Shown here piece by piece: positions 32,420 through 42,493 of a DNA stretch of 64,000 bases. Under the pieces are notes generated by a model. That model was given only the letters and a program-made list of their open reading frames with translations. It searched no databases and was not told where the DNA came from. The translations under genes and the position numbers were made by a program. The stretch's first letter is position 1. Each line of letters starts with the position of its first letter. The stretch lies in NCBI GenBank assembly GCA_964036045.1, contig OZ038378.1, forward strand, positions 183,856,944 through 183,920,943, in the 5' to 3' direction. Origin of the DNA: Eutreptiella sp. 'Long Island Sound 2002' (Eukaryota > Euglenozoa > Euglenophyceae > Eutreptiales > Eutreptiaceae).

Positions 32420-34075
32420 ACTGCTTCAGGGCAGTGAGGCGGTGCATTGCAGAAGCTGCACTGTCCACTGCCCCCAGGCAGTGAGGCAGTGCATTGCAAG
32501 AGTTCCACTGCCAACTGCCCCAGGACAGTGAGGCAGTGCATTGCAGAAGTTGCACTGCCCACTGCCCCCAGGCAGTGGGGTAGTGCATTGCAAGAGTTCC
32601 ACTGCCCACTGCCCCCAGGGCAGTGAGGCAGTGCATTGCAGAAGCTGCACTGTCCACTGCCCCCAGGCAGTGGGGCAGTGCATTGCAGGAGTTGCACTGC
32701 CCACTGCCCCCAGGCAGTGGGGCAGTGCATTGCAGGAGTTGCGCTACCGACTGCCCCAGGGCAGTGAGGCAGTGCATTGCAGAAGTTGCACTGCCCACTG
32801 CCCCCAGGCAGTGGGGTAGTGCGTTGCAGGAGTTCCACTGCCCACTGCTTCAGGGCAGTGAGGCGGTGCATTGCAGAAGCTGCACTGTCCACTGCCCCCA
32901 GGCAGTGAGGCAGTGCATTGCAGGAGTTCCACTGCCAACTGCCCCAGGACAGTGAGGCAGTGCATTGCAGAAGTTGCACTGCCCACTGCCCCCAGGCAGT
33001 GGGGTAGTGCATTGCAAGAGTTCCACTGCCCACTGCCCCCAGGGCAGTGAGGCAGTGCATTGCAGAAGCTGCACTGTCCACTGCCCCCAGGCAGTGGGGC
33101 AGTGCATTGCAGGAGTTGCACTGCCCACTGCCCCCAGGCAGTGGGGCAGTGCATTGCAGGAGTTGCGCTGCCGACTGCCCCCAGGCAGTGAGGCAGTGCA
33201 TTGCAGGAGTTCCACTGCCCACTGCCCCAGGGCAGTGAGGCAGTGCATTGCAGGAGTTGCGCTGCCCACTGCCCCCAGACAGTGGGGCAGTCTATTGCAT
33301 GAGGTCCACTGCCCACTGCCCCCAGGCAGTGCGGCAGTGCATTGCAGAAGCTGCACTGTCCACTGCCCTCAGGCAGTGAGGCAGTGCGTTGCAGGAGGTC
33401 CACTGCCCGCTCCCCCCAGGCAGTGAGGCAGTGCATTGCAGGGGTTCCACTGCCCACTGCCCCCAGGCAGTCGGGCGGTGCATTGAAGGAGGTCCACTGC
33501 CCACTGCCCCCAGGCAGTGAGGCAGTGTGTTGCAGGAGGTCCACTGCCCACTGCCCCCAGGCAGTGAGGCACTGCATTGCAGGAGGTCCACTGCCCACTG
33601 CCCCCAGGCAGTGGGGCAGTGCATTGACGGAGGTCCACTGCCCGCTGCCCCCAGGCAGTGAGGCAGTGTGTTGCAGGAGGTCCACTGCCCACTGCCCGCA
33701 GACAGTGGAGCAGTGCATTGAAGGAGGTCCACTGCCCACTGCCCCCAGGCAGTGCGGCAGTGTATTGCAGGAGGTCCACTGCCCACTGCCCCCAGGCAGT
33801 GAGGCAGTGCATTGCAGGAGGACCGCTGCCCACTGCCCCAAGGCAGTGGGGCAGTGTATTTCAGGAGTTGCACTGCCCACTGCCCCCGGGCAGTGAGGCA
33901 GTGCATTGCAGGAATTTTACTGCCCACTGCCCCAGGCAGTGAGGCAGTGGATTGCAGGAATTGCACTGCCCACTGCCCCCAGGCAGTGGGGCAGTGCATT
34001 GCAGGAGGTCCACTGCCCACTGCCCCCAGGCAGTGCGGCAGTGCATTGCAGGAGTTCCACTGCCCACTGCCCCCT
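32420..34075 (+). repeat. 47-bp hairpin satellite, block 5, right part (about 35 units)
   Basis: Continuation of the array interrupted by the retrotransposon. A 424-bp higher-order unit (nine 47-bp units plus 1 bp) occurs twice in tandem here (GGTGCATTGCAGAAGC at 32441 and 32865). Much of it also occurs just left of the element at 22585-22943. From about 33300 the GGAGGTCCACTGCC variant dominates, as at the end of block 4. Confidence 0.95.
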
Positions 34076-34382
34076 GCCCACGACAACAGTGCAGCAGGGC
34101 ACACACAGTGCAGTGTGGTGCAGAGCACCAAGCAGAGTGCACCACACAGAAGGCACTGGTGGTGCAGCGCGGCACGCAGGGTGCAGTGGGCAAATGAGAC
34201 CCTGTGTGACTGCGCGCAGGCGTCGGCAAGGCAGTGTTGGCCAAGTGCGAGAGTGCACTGGTCCGGCTATGCCACAACACACTTACACACAGCGCGCACA
34301 CAACACACACAGCCCAGCCCGTTTACCTTTACCCGTGGGTAGACATCCCGGCCTTTTGCCTTTTGGTAACAGCGCCTTCGGC
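34076..34382 (+). repeat. GCA-rich macro-repeat tail spacer, copy 2
   Basis: Nearly identical to 12831-13132, including the CACTTACACACAGCGCGCAC stretch and the final TTTTGGTAACAGCGCCTTCG before the ACCAC array. No coding region is supported. Confidence 0.85.
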
Positions 34383-34503
34383 ACACCACACCACACCACA
34401 CCACACCACACCACACCACACCACACCACACCACACCACACCACACCACACCACACCACACCACACCACACCACACCACACCACACCACACCACACCACA
34501 CCA
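34383..34503. repeat. (ACCAC)n array, about 24 copies
   Basis: Perfect pentanucleotide array following tail spacer copy 2. It ends abruptly at AAAGGGGCC, where an unrelated sequence with a short ORF begins. Confidence 0.96.
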
Positions 34504-34511
34504 AAGGGGCC

Positions 34512-34883
34512 ATGTGGCACGAGTGGGGGCCAGCCCGCCGGCGCCTCGCAGCGTGGCTCGACCAGAAGGTGGGGCCACGGGCGGCCCCAGTGCGTCACCA
34601 GCTGTGGGAACCGACTGTGCTGGAGCAGTGGGCGGCAGCCCTGCGGACCCCCTCCATGCAGCTGGCCCACCTGGAGTGTACGGGGCCCCACTCGCTGGGC
34701 ACGGAGTTCCTCCGCCACGTCGTGGAGGAGTCCATACGGATCTGGTACGCCCACGCCAAGGCGCGTGCCACACTACTGAAGGCCCGCCTGGGCCCGGGCA
34801 GCACGATGGCGTGGGCGTTGCAGGAGCTGCGCCTGCACCAGCAAGCAGAAAGGGAAGGGGTGCAGCGGGAGCTCCTGGGATAA
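34512..34883 (+). CDS. Unrecognised 123-aa ORF between two ACCAC arrays
   Basis: An open frame from ATG 34512 to a TAA at 34881-34883, rich in Ala, Leu, Arg, Glu and Trp with amphipathic helical stretches (for example LRHVVEESIRIWYAHAKAR near residues 65-85). Its composition differs from the repeats around it and reads like a natural protein or a C-terminal exon. I recognise no family. The frame is open upstream through the array, so the true start could lie elsewhere. It is flanked on both sides by copies of the tail spacer plus ACCAC array, so it may be a captured gene fragment or part of a mobile unit. No counterpart appears in macro-repeat copy 1. Confidence 0.35.
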   Translation: MWHEWGPARRRLAAWLDQKVGPRAAPVRHQLWEPTVLEQWAAALRTPSMQLAHLECTGPHSLGTEFLRHVVEESIRIWYAHAKARATLLKARLGPGSTMAWALQELRLHQQAEREGVQRELLG

Positions 34884-34943
34884 GCGCGGTCGCCCGAGGC
34901 GAACTCACCAGGTCTCCCCGACTCCCCCTCCCCCTGCCGAGGC

Positions 34944-35052
34944 CTACACACTTACGCACGGCGCGCACACAACACACACAGCCCAGCCCGTTTACCTTTA
35001 CCCGTGGGTAGACATCCCGGCCTTTTGCCTTTTGGTAACAGCGCCTTCGGCA
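34944..35052 (+). repeat. Partial tail-spacer copy 3
   Basis: About 110 bp matching the last part of the spacers at 13027-13132 and 34269-34382 (ACACAACACACACAGCCCAG, the GTGGGTAGACATCCCGGCC stretch, TTTTGGTAACAGCGCC). It again runs directly into an ACCAC array. Confidence 0.9.
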
Positions 35053-35330
35053 CACCACGCCACACCACACCACACCACACCACACCACACCACACCACAC
35101 CACACCACACCACACCACACCACACCACACCACACCACACCACACCATACCACACGACACGACACCACACGACACCACACGACACGACACGACACGACAC
35201 GACACGACACGACACGACACGACACGACACGACACGACACGACACGACACCACACCACACCACACCACACCACACCACACCACACCACACCACACCACAC
35301 CACACCGCACCACACCACACCACACCACAC
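35053..35330. repeat. (ACCAC)n array with an internal (ACGAC)n variant block
   Basis: About 278 bp of pentanucleotides. Pure ACCAC units flank an internal stretch, about 35151-35250, in which C-to-G changes give ACGAC. The stretch is mixed at its edge and then homogeneous for about 16-18 units. A single variant has therefore spread locally, as expected from replication slippage. Confidence 0.95.
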
Positions 35331-35562
35331 CATGTCCTGCATCCAAGCTGTGCTGTTGTTGCCCGGGATACCTTCTCACAGGAGTCACAGGGCTTGAAGG
35401 TGCGTCCTCCGCTTTGGAATCATCCGAGACACACGATGCAGTTCGGCTTGACAGTGCATCTTCTGCCTTAAAATCATCAAAGGCACGCAAAACACGTTTG
35501 TTTGACGATGTGCCCTCCACTTTGACTTTCTTACGGGCGGGTTCGCCGTCTTCAGGCTTCAT
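35331..35562 (-). CDS. Possible first exon of an unknown, likely nuclear, protein
   Basis: The minus-strand frame starts at ATG 35562 (context GCCATGA) and encodes about 77 residues. A basic cluster ARKKVKVEG resembles a nuclear localisation signal. Two acidic Ser-rich copies of a DD-x-KAED-A-x-SS motif follow, then a basic Gln-rich end. It could finish at a GTGTGG donor where it meets the ACCAC array (35325-35330), the same hexamer used as donor by the exon at 62053-62191. Downstream exons are not seen: to the left lie only satellites. Either the gene is truncated by the repeat expansion or its next exon is outside what I can recognise. Confidence 0.3.
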
Positions 35563-35786
35563 GGCGCGCCGCTTGGCTCCTGTTCGCGGGATGGGAGGAA
35601 ACAATGGACTCTGCCAATGCACTGTGGTGACTTACCAGGAGGGGCTTTAATTTAAGAGGTTTTTTTTTCGGATGACCAAAATTAAAGGGGTAAAAATTTG
35701 GTATTGCTCCTTAGAAATGAAGGAAAAATTTGGTATGCGGCCCCTTGCTGCTACTTCCTAGTGGATGTTCATTGTGGATTCCGGCT

Positions 35787-35908
35787 GGGCTCTGGATGGT
35801 TGCTGTTATTTCCTGGTGGGCTCTGGATGGTTACTGATATTTCCTGGTAGGCTCTGGATGGTTGCTGTTATTTCCTGGTGGGCTCTGGATGGTTGCTGGT
35901 AATTCCTG
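35787..35908. repeat. 31-bp minisatellite, four copies
   Basis: Four tandem copies of a unit beginning GGGCTCTGGATGGTTGCTG and ending ATTTCCTGGT, with a few substitutions in copies 2 and 4. Confidence 0.93.
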
Positions 35909-36122
35909 TGTGGATGGCACGAAGACTGCACGACACAGAAATGCTCAATGGTATGGAATCACCACAGGGTTGCTCAATATGGCACAAAGAATCCTTAAAA
36001 TTGAAGGAAATATTTGGTACGAGGGAGGCCTTCGAAATTTGTCCAAACAACTTTTCCCCGCGCCCAAATTTTGCCCCTCCTGGTAGCCCACGAGAACACG
36101 GGCAGACGTTTGTGTGATGCAT

Positions 36123-36195
36123 GGTGGGGTGGGGTGGGGTGGGGTGGGGTGGGGTGGGGTGGCGTGGGGTGTGGTGCGGTGTGGTGTGTGGTGCA
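36123..36195. repeat. (GGGGT)n pentanucleotide stretch with degenerate flank
   Basis: Eight or nine GGGGT units followed by degenerate GTGGT-like pentamers. The degenerate part is the reverse complement type of the ACCAC arrays. Confidence 0.9.
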
Positions 36196-36815
36196 GCCCG
36201 AGCAGTCTCAAGCGCCTCCTGGTGCAACAACGCCTGGATCACAGTGACACCACATCACACGCCCACACCGCCGCATTGCCATGCGGTGTGCCTTGCTCTT
36301 GGTTCCGGCTCCATTGCAGTCTGGGCTCACTCTGAAGTGAGTGCACATTGGCAACCCCCTGCAGCAGCCCATCGCCAAGTGCTGGCGTGGGTGGGCATGT
36401 GGTCCGGTACTGGGGACTGAGTCATTCCCGGGACCGATCCCCCCAACCCCCTGCTCCCTCCGCTCCGAAGCGGCAGCCCCCCGCAAAGAGGCACCACGTG
36501 GTACCTCTTCGCAGAGGGCTGGGCGCATCCAGGAGGAGGACTTGCTTGGCACCTCCGTGTCGAGGCCCTGGCAGGGAAATATTTGAAGGGGGGACAAGGG
36601 GGGGGGGGGGGAGGGTCCGGGGCCCAAAAGATAGTGTACCAAAAATGGCCCGACCAGATTTTCCCAATGGTACATTTTGTTTTTTCCCACTATGGTCCCT
36701 TTGGTCTGGGGTGTGGGTCCAGTGTGGGGGGGTATTCCCCCTTTTCCTGTGGTGTACGGCCATTACTAATACTTACTAATCCTTCCCTGGGCCCTGGTGC
36801 CTTCTTGTGAATCAC

Positions 36816-37992
36816 TTAGTGCCTCTGTGTGATTTGTGGAAGAATGATGAAGGGGAACACACCAGCCTGAGTTTTCGGTGGTACATTCTCGGCAAAAAAG
36901 CCCATCTCCTCCAGCTCGGCCTTGTGTTCCCCGTACTGCCCCTTCTTGATGCACTCCACGACCCTCCCAAGCTTTAGCCCCCACGCCTCGTACGGCCACT
37001 CGGGCTTGTTGTCAGGGACGACATACTTCTGACGCACCGCGAGGTCACCGAAAACTGACTTATACGCCAACAAGGCCTGCTTCACAGACTTCCACTTTGT
37101 TTCCTCCGTCGTCCGCTTTCTTTCGCTCTTTTCTTGTGCTCCTCCGGGTGGTCTTCCTCGTTGCCGTCGTCCCTCTGGCTTTGCGGTTTTTGGTCCTGCC
37201 TGCATGGCTGAGGTTGCGTGTGTTTCTCCATCTGCCTGCTCCCCTGGACTCGCTGGTGCTTGGGCTGCTCCCAGGGCAGTCGCCTGGCTCTCGACTTTTG
37301 GTGCGACGCGGAGGCCCATTGCCTTCAGCTCCTTCAATTTTGGACCATCGAAATACGTCGGGTTGAACACCAGGGCACCCACTCTGACACCCCATAAGTC
37401 CTTCGGCCACTTGGGCGTAGCGGGAACCACGAAATCCTTGGGCACACGCAGATGCCCAAACAAGCACTTGTACTTCACCAAGGCACGCTTCACGGCGTCG
37501 AAGCTGGCCTGACGCATATGTTTGTTACTTTCGAAAGGAAAACCCATGCCCTGCAGCTCATCCATGTGCTCGGAGTACGCCCCATTGTGCTTGATATTGC
37601 CCGCAATCCTCCCAAGCTTCATCCCCCACACCTCCTCGGGCCAAGCAGGTTCGGCTGGGATGACAAACTTGAAATGCACCATCAGGTGCCCAAACACCTT
37701 CTGATGGGCCAGCAAGGCGCACTTCACACAGTCCCAGCCCCGCCGCACTTTCTCCTTTCCGTAATCAAATCCCATGCACTCCAGCTCGGCCCTGTGGTCG
37801 GAATACGCATCGTTGGTCCGGATGTTGCTGACGATATCCCCCAGCTTCATATCCCAGGACTCCTTGGGCCAACAGGAATCCTGCGGGACCACGAAGGACC
37901 TGCTCACATGAAGGTCTCCAAACATCGACTTGTACGTCAGCAATGCCTGCTTCAAGAAGTCCCATCTTCCGTATATTCTTCCAATCGTGGGC
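36816..37992 (-). CDS. HA-domain protein, last exon (four HA repeats and an AT-hook-like motif)
   Basis: 391 codons to the stop at 36816-36818, after one base that completes a codon from the previous exon. It encodes four helicase-associated repeats of the pattern W...AL..YK..FG.L.V, FVVP, WP.E.WG.KLG, then EL..MGF. A linker between the third and fourth is Ala/Gly/Lys/Arg-rich and contains RRQRGRPPGG, the core of an AT-hook. HA domains are putative nucleic-acid-binding modules first noted in helicases; no helicase domain is present here. The acceptor is TTTACAG at 37993-37999. Together with the upstream exons the protein has at least about 551 residues and six HA repeats. A chromatin or DNA-binding role is an inference. 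Confidence 0.85.
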
Positions 37993-40900
37993 CTGTAAAG
38001 AGACACGCGAAAAGAAAAACAGATTTGCTTTCGTTCACTAGAACAAGACTAGAACAGTTTGCCTAGAACATTTCTAGAACCAAAGGGGTCACGGATGCAA
38101 ACTAGTTAAAAGCCCCAGCACTACACCACACTGCACTGATCATACTGCAGGATGTCACGATGCGTCATACCACACCATAGAATACCACAGCACACCACAT
38201 GGACAGCTAGACACAAATGAATATCTCCATGAACACATGCAACACTTGCTAAGTACCGCTAACCATGGCAAACCGATGTTTTTGTGTGCCCCCATTGTCA
38301 CCAAATGATGGCCCAAGCTTGGCCAAAAGCTGCCTGGGGGGAGGTCACCCAAAAATCGCGCGTTTGCAGCCAACCCATACCGGCCTGAAAACAGTCAAGT
38401 CCTCACCGTTGGGCCCCAAAAGATGGCTGATCAAAGGTACCTGAAGATAGGACCCAAGGCCTAAGCCATGGTCGAGGAAGACAGGGGATGTGATTGTTAA
38501 TAAATGGCTTCCCATGTATTTACATCTGCTTGCAAGCAGGACGTTCCTTAGTGAAAAAAAGGAACTTCAACAGTCCTTTACGGAAGTTCAAAAAATAGAT
38601 GTACATCATCACATTTGCCGCTCTGAACGAAAATAGCACTCGCTTCGGGCCTTTGAGAAATAGACATGTATGTATTTTGCATTGGCTACATGCAAAAGCA
38701 AACACAAACACAACTTTGTAAAGACTATATGTACACATACATTCTTGAACAAACAAATATGTACATGGGTGAGTTCCGTACCACCCCCTCATAGCGGCCT
38801 ACTGACGTGACGCCGGGTGATGGGCTGCAAACCAATACCCGGTGGCCACCCATAAACGGCACCTGGCCTAATCCGAAGGGGGGGGGGGGGCGCACCGTGC
38901 AACAGAAGTGGAGAATCCAGGTCAGAAAGTGTAAGTAAAAAAGAGGGCGATGGCTATGGTTGAAACACCGGTTGGAGCGGCATGCAACGGCAAAATCCAC
39001 TTCACAAATGCATGGATTAACAGGGGTAGAGGTAAATGATCAGTCAAAACTCCACAGCAAAGTCGCCAACGATTGCCCATATTGAAGGCTACGAGCCTGG
39101 CCTCTACAATATTTGGAAACTTGCTGCAGAGTAGGTGAATGCAAGGGGCTAGAGGTAGTTAGGTTAGGGTCATGAAAGCAGGATGGATACATGGCGCTTG
39201 GTTGACCTTGAAGTCCTTTTCAATTTGGGTTTTTTTTTCCTCCTTATTGTTCGGCTTCTTTTTTTCTTTTTTGTGACCCCTGCCGTCTGGGGGTTCCCAA
39301 CGCTTCAAAGCACGGGACAAAATCAGACTTGGCCCACAAGTGGGCAAATTGGCTACATAACCCCTGCCGTTTGGCGGCGGCGGGGGGGGGGGGGGGCAAC
39401 ACTTAAGAGTAGGGGACACAATCAAAATTGGCCCACAAGTGGGCGGATTGGCTACATAACCCCTGTCGGGGGTGTCGCCAACGCTTCACCGACCCTTGCA
39501 CGTAAGGCCTAGTGGTTGATGGTTTGAGCGTACTGGTTCCTAAACAGAAAAAAAAACTCCGGTTGTCCTTAAAGAACGTGCTGCTTGCAAGGCGACCCAA
39601 GGGGGGCCATGAACTAACGTAGTGTCCAGCTCAGAGGGAGGGCTAGATACCCGGCCGCAAGTGCACAGGGCTCAGGGCTGGTGTTTCAGGTTTCAAGGTG
39701 CGCAGCCCACCCTTTTCTCGGGTGCAGAAAATCCTGGCCATTGCCTTTTGGTCACAGCACACCACACAAGCCCACCAGGATCACAGAGGGCCCCCCTAAG
39801 ATCGCGATCGTTTGGCGGACCCATGCTCACCACACACAAATGGGTTTTCAGTTCGCAGTTTTTCAGAGGTCCCCAACACAAAAAAACTCATTAGGGCGAT
39901 TTTTGTTGGGCAACATACGGATTTTAGCAAATATTGAACCCAAAATTTACCCCTTCAGCTACGATGTGAACCGGCGTTAAATGCGGTGTTCTATCATACA
40001 TACATGTGGGCTCACCTAGTTTTGACAACCTCTGCGAGTCAATTGTATTGGGCAAGCCCACCTCAAAGAGAATTGCTGCCAATCAGGTACCACAAATTCT
40101 CATGTCTTTGGCACCTCAACCTCACAAAGAATTGCATTAACATTGTACCACAAAATACCAGCGGCTTGCCTCAATCTACACAAATGGGCTGATGCAGCCC
40201 CGAAAAGAGCCCCTTAAGAGGCCCATTGACATTAATAGGTGGGTATATGTGCCGCTACACAGTGCTACACAAGGCCAACCAAGACTTGCATACCAGAGTG
40301 CAAACCGCCCTAGAACAGCCCTTTTTGAAGCCAATGGACACCACTAGGGGGGCCTAATTGGTGCTACATGGCCCTATGGGTTTTTTTGTCCAAAAATCGC
40401 AAGTTTTCAGCCCACCAACGCCAGCCTAAAAATGCCTTCAGTCCTCAGCACGATGGCCCGATTTGCGGGGGCTGATGGGGGGCTACCGAGAGATACGATG
40501 GGATAGATTGATCACAGGGATCATAAGGAAGAAAAATGTCGAGTGGGACATAGGTCTGGACCCACGAATTGTGGCTGCAATGGGCCAACCATTTTTCTTC
40601 CAACCCCCCACTCTGCATCCCCGCCCCCCATGGGTTTTCACTTGAGTGGGTCTGGGGCGTCCCAAGAATTGATTGGGATACTTTTGGGGTTTCGGAATGT
40701 TGGAATCAGGAATTCACAAGGGGTCAAACCTGAAGGCATGGCACACGACCACCCCTTAAAATGGGGGCATATGTTGCTCACAAATGGCTTTTGGTAGTGG
40801 CCCCTTCTTGAGGGCAGGGAGAAGCCGCTTGGCTTACGAACATTGCCTCATTATACGTTTGATGCAAGTGAGCTAATTGGAAACGTGTGAGTCGCTGATG

Positions 40901-41233
40901 CAGCAGATGCGGCTTGCTGTTCCTCTTCTTCTGTGGATAAACTTTGGGCAGGGTAGTCTAACGGTGGGGGGTGGGGGGTCACAAAACAGTTGAAATCACG
41001 AACAGGAGCTGCGCTGAAATGTCGCTGGCTGCACACACTCCCTTCTGATACAGACCTGAAAGATTCGTACCGTTGGTGCAACACCACTCCCACCTGTCAA
41101 AGGGCGCATAATATGCAGTCATTGCCACATATGGTATTGAGCACTGGCACGTGATGGGCAGCACGATGCCCCCCTCATTGCAGGGGAAGGGGACTGCGAA
41201 ACTTGGAAAATGCTTCATACAAGCTCCACATAC
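37993..41233 (-). other. Long intron of the HA-domain gene, with dispersed repeats
   Basis: 3.24 kb bounded by GTATGT (donor, 41228-41233) and TTTACAG (acceptor). The exons on both sides are in matching phase (2 nt plus 1 nt giving Arg). It contains two diverged copies of an unknown repeat (about 38340 and 40380), a tandem duplication near 39270-39500, several G homopolymers and a fragment like the ACCAC-spacer end near 39730-39770. I see no exon or nested gene inside. Confidence 0.65.
39270..39500. repeat. Short tandem duplication, about 117-bp unit
   Basis: The segment TTGGCCCACAAGTGGGC followed by ATTGGCTACATAACCCCTG occurs at about 39332 and 39429, with similar flanks (ACGCTTC, GGGACAAAATCA / GGGGACACAATCA). 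A third partial edge lies at 39276. The copies are separated by a G homopolymer of variable length. Confidence 0.8.
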
Positions 41234-41580
41234 CTCTTTGGAAATGGACAATAGAAACTGAAGCCCATCTCTTGAAGCTCAAGTCTTCTTTCGCAGTACA
41301 CACCATTGTTGCGGATGCGACAGACTATGTTCCCGAGTTTCATGCCCCAGTACTCTCGTGGCCACTCAGGGTCGCTGGGTACAGCAAATGTCTCAGGCAC
41401 ATGGCAATCCCCAAAAAATGTCTTGTATTTTGACAAGGCACTTCTCACGACATCCCATTCACCACGAACTTGGGGCACATCGAAGCTGAAATCCATCAGC
41501 TCCAGCTTCAACTTGTGCTCAGAATACTTCCCCTGCTTCCTGATGCTGGACACAATCTTGCCAAGCTCCGCATTATGCAC
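41234..41580 (-). CDS. HA-domain protein, middle exon
   Basis: 347 nt with clear borders: acceptor TTTTTAG before GTGCATAATG at 41580, donor GTATGT after CCAAAGAG at 41234. It encodes the second half of one HA repeat (VHNAELGKIVSSIR) and a complete one (WDVVRSALSKYKTFFGD to ELQEMGF). It joins the upstream exon in phase 0 exactly at the WPKE/VHNAELG point of the repeat and the downstream exon through a split Arg codon. Together these make the gene model strong. Confidence 0.85.
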
Positions 41581-41865
41581 CTAAAAAGCCGGGCAAAGCC
41601 TAAGATAAGGGTCTGATGAAATGCCAAGCAGAGCCGATAGTGGGGACTGATACGAAGAGCAGAGGATTTTGTACAGATCAATATCCTGCAGCCTAGAGCC
41701 TACAGCATGATTCTGGGGCACACCCATAGCACTGGCTTGCATGGATGATACAGTTGAGCCATGCAGATTATTGCACAGGCTTCACCTCTGAGCTCCGTAA
41801 TTTTTGCATTTATGCTTCGTTCTCAGACAAAGATGGAGATCTCTGGTTGTACTGGATTGTATTAC

Positions 41866-41962
41866 ATTGCACTGTACTGTACTGTACTGTACTGTACTGT
41901 ACTGTACTGCACTGTACTGTACTGGTACTGTACTGGTACTGTACTGTACTGTACTGGACTGT
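41866..41962. repeat. (ACTGT)n pentanucleotide repeat
   Basis: About 19 units of ACTGT with a few GGTACTGT and GCACTGT variants, within an intron of the HA-domain gene. Confidence 0.95.
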
Positions 41963-42234
41963 GTACTGGTATTGGTATTGGGATGGGCAGTACTCCAGGG
42001 AGTATGGCAGTCTCATTAGGACTACGCACAAGCGCTGTCAGCCCCTGTGCCTCATGCTGACCTCCTGAATAAGGTCGCGGATTGCATTCATGCCGCTCGT
42101 TTCTCGATGCTTGGTCCCTTGAAGGCACCTGAGACAGTCACATGCACCTGATGATTGTACTGAGGCAGTCATATGCAGTGGTGTAATCATATTGAGACAG
42201 TCATACGCACCGTTATGATTGTACTGAGACAGTG

Positions 42235-42296
42235 TAGTATGGTGTAGTGTAGTATGATGGAGTGTAGTGGAGTGTCGTGGAGTGGAATGAATTGGG
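42235..42296. repeat. Degenerate (GTGTA)/(GGAGT) pentamer stretch
   Basis: A run of imperfect 5-bp words (GTGTA, GTATG, GTGGA, GTGTC) in the intron between 41580 and 42361. Confidence 0.7.
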
Positions 42297-42360
42297 TTGG
42301 ATTGTGTGGAGCAGAGCCTAGAGCATGTGCTTCAGTCGAACAGCAGTGGCCGTCGCATAC

Positions 42361-42493
42361 CTCCTTTGGCCAATTGGAATCCTTGGGAACAACGAAATTC
42401 GACGACACGAGGAGATGGCCATACAGTGCCTTGTATATCAGCAGACACTGTCTGGCTTCCGGCCATTCCAGTTGCCCGTCCCCAGCATTGCTT
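42361..42493 (-). CDS. HA-domain protein, earliest recognised exon (gene incomplete at 5' end)
   Basis: It encodes the first half of an HA repeat (WPEARQCLLIYKALYGHLL, then FVVPKDSNWPKE) and ends at a GTATGC donor directly after the WPKE codons. The acceptor is probably CCGCCTCAG at 42494-42502, leaving one base to complete a codon from an earlier exon; its pyrimidine tract is weak. No in-frame ATG lies in the exon, so at least one upstream exon exists at higher coordinates, probably between 42500 and 43700, which I could not identify. Confidence 0.75.

Larger units (their letters stand above)
35563..36815. other. Non-coding stretch with small repeats
   Basis: AT-richer sequence containing a four-copy 31-bp repeat (35787-35908) and a (GGGGT)n stretch (36123-36180), each listed separately. 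I see no supportable gene. It lies 3' of the HA-domain gene and should include its 3' UTR (below 36816). Confidence 0.5.
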
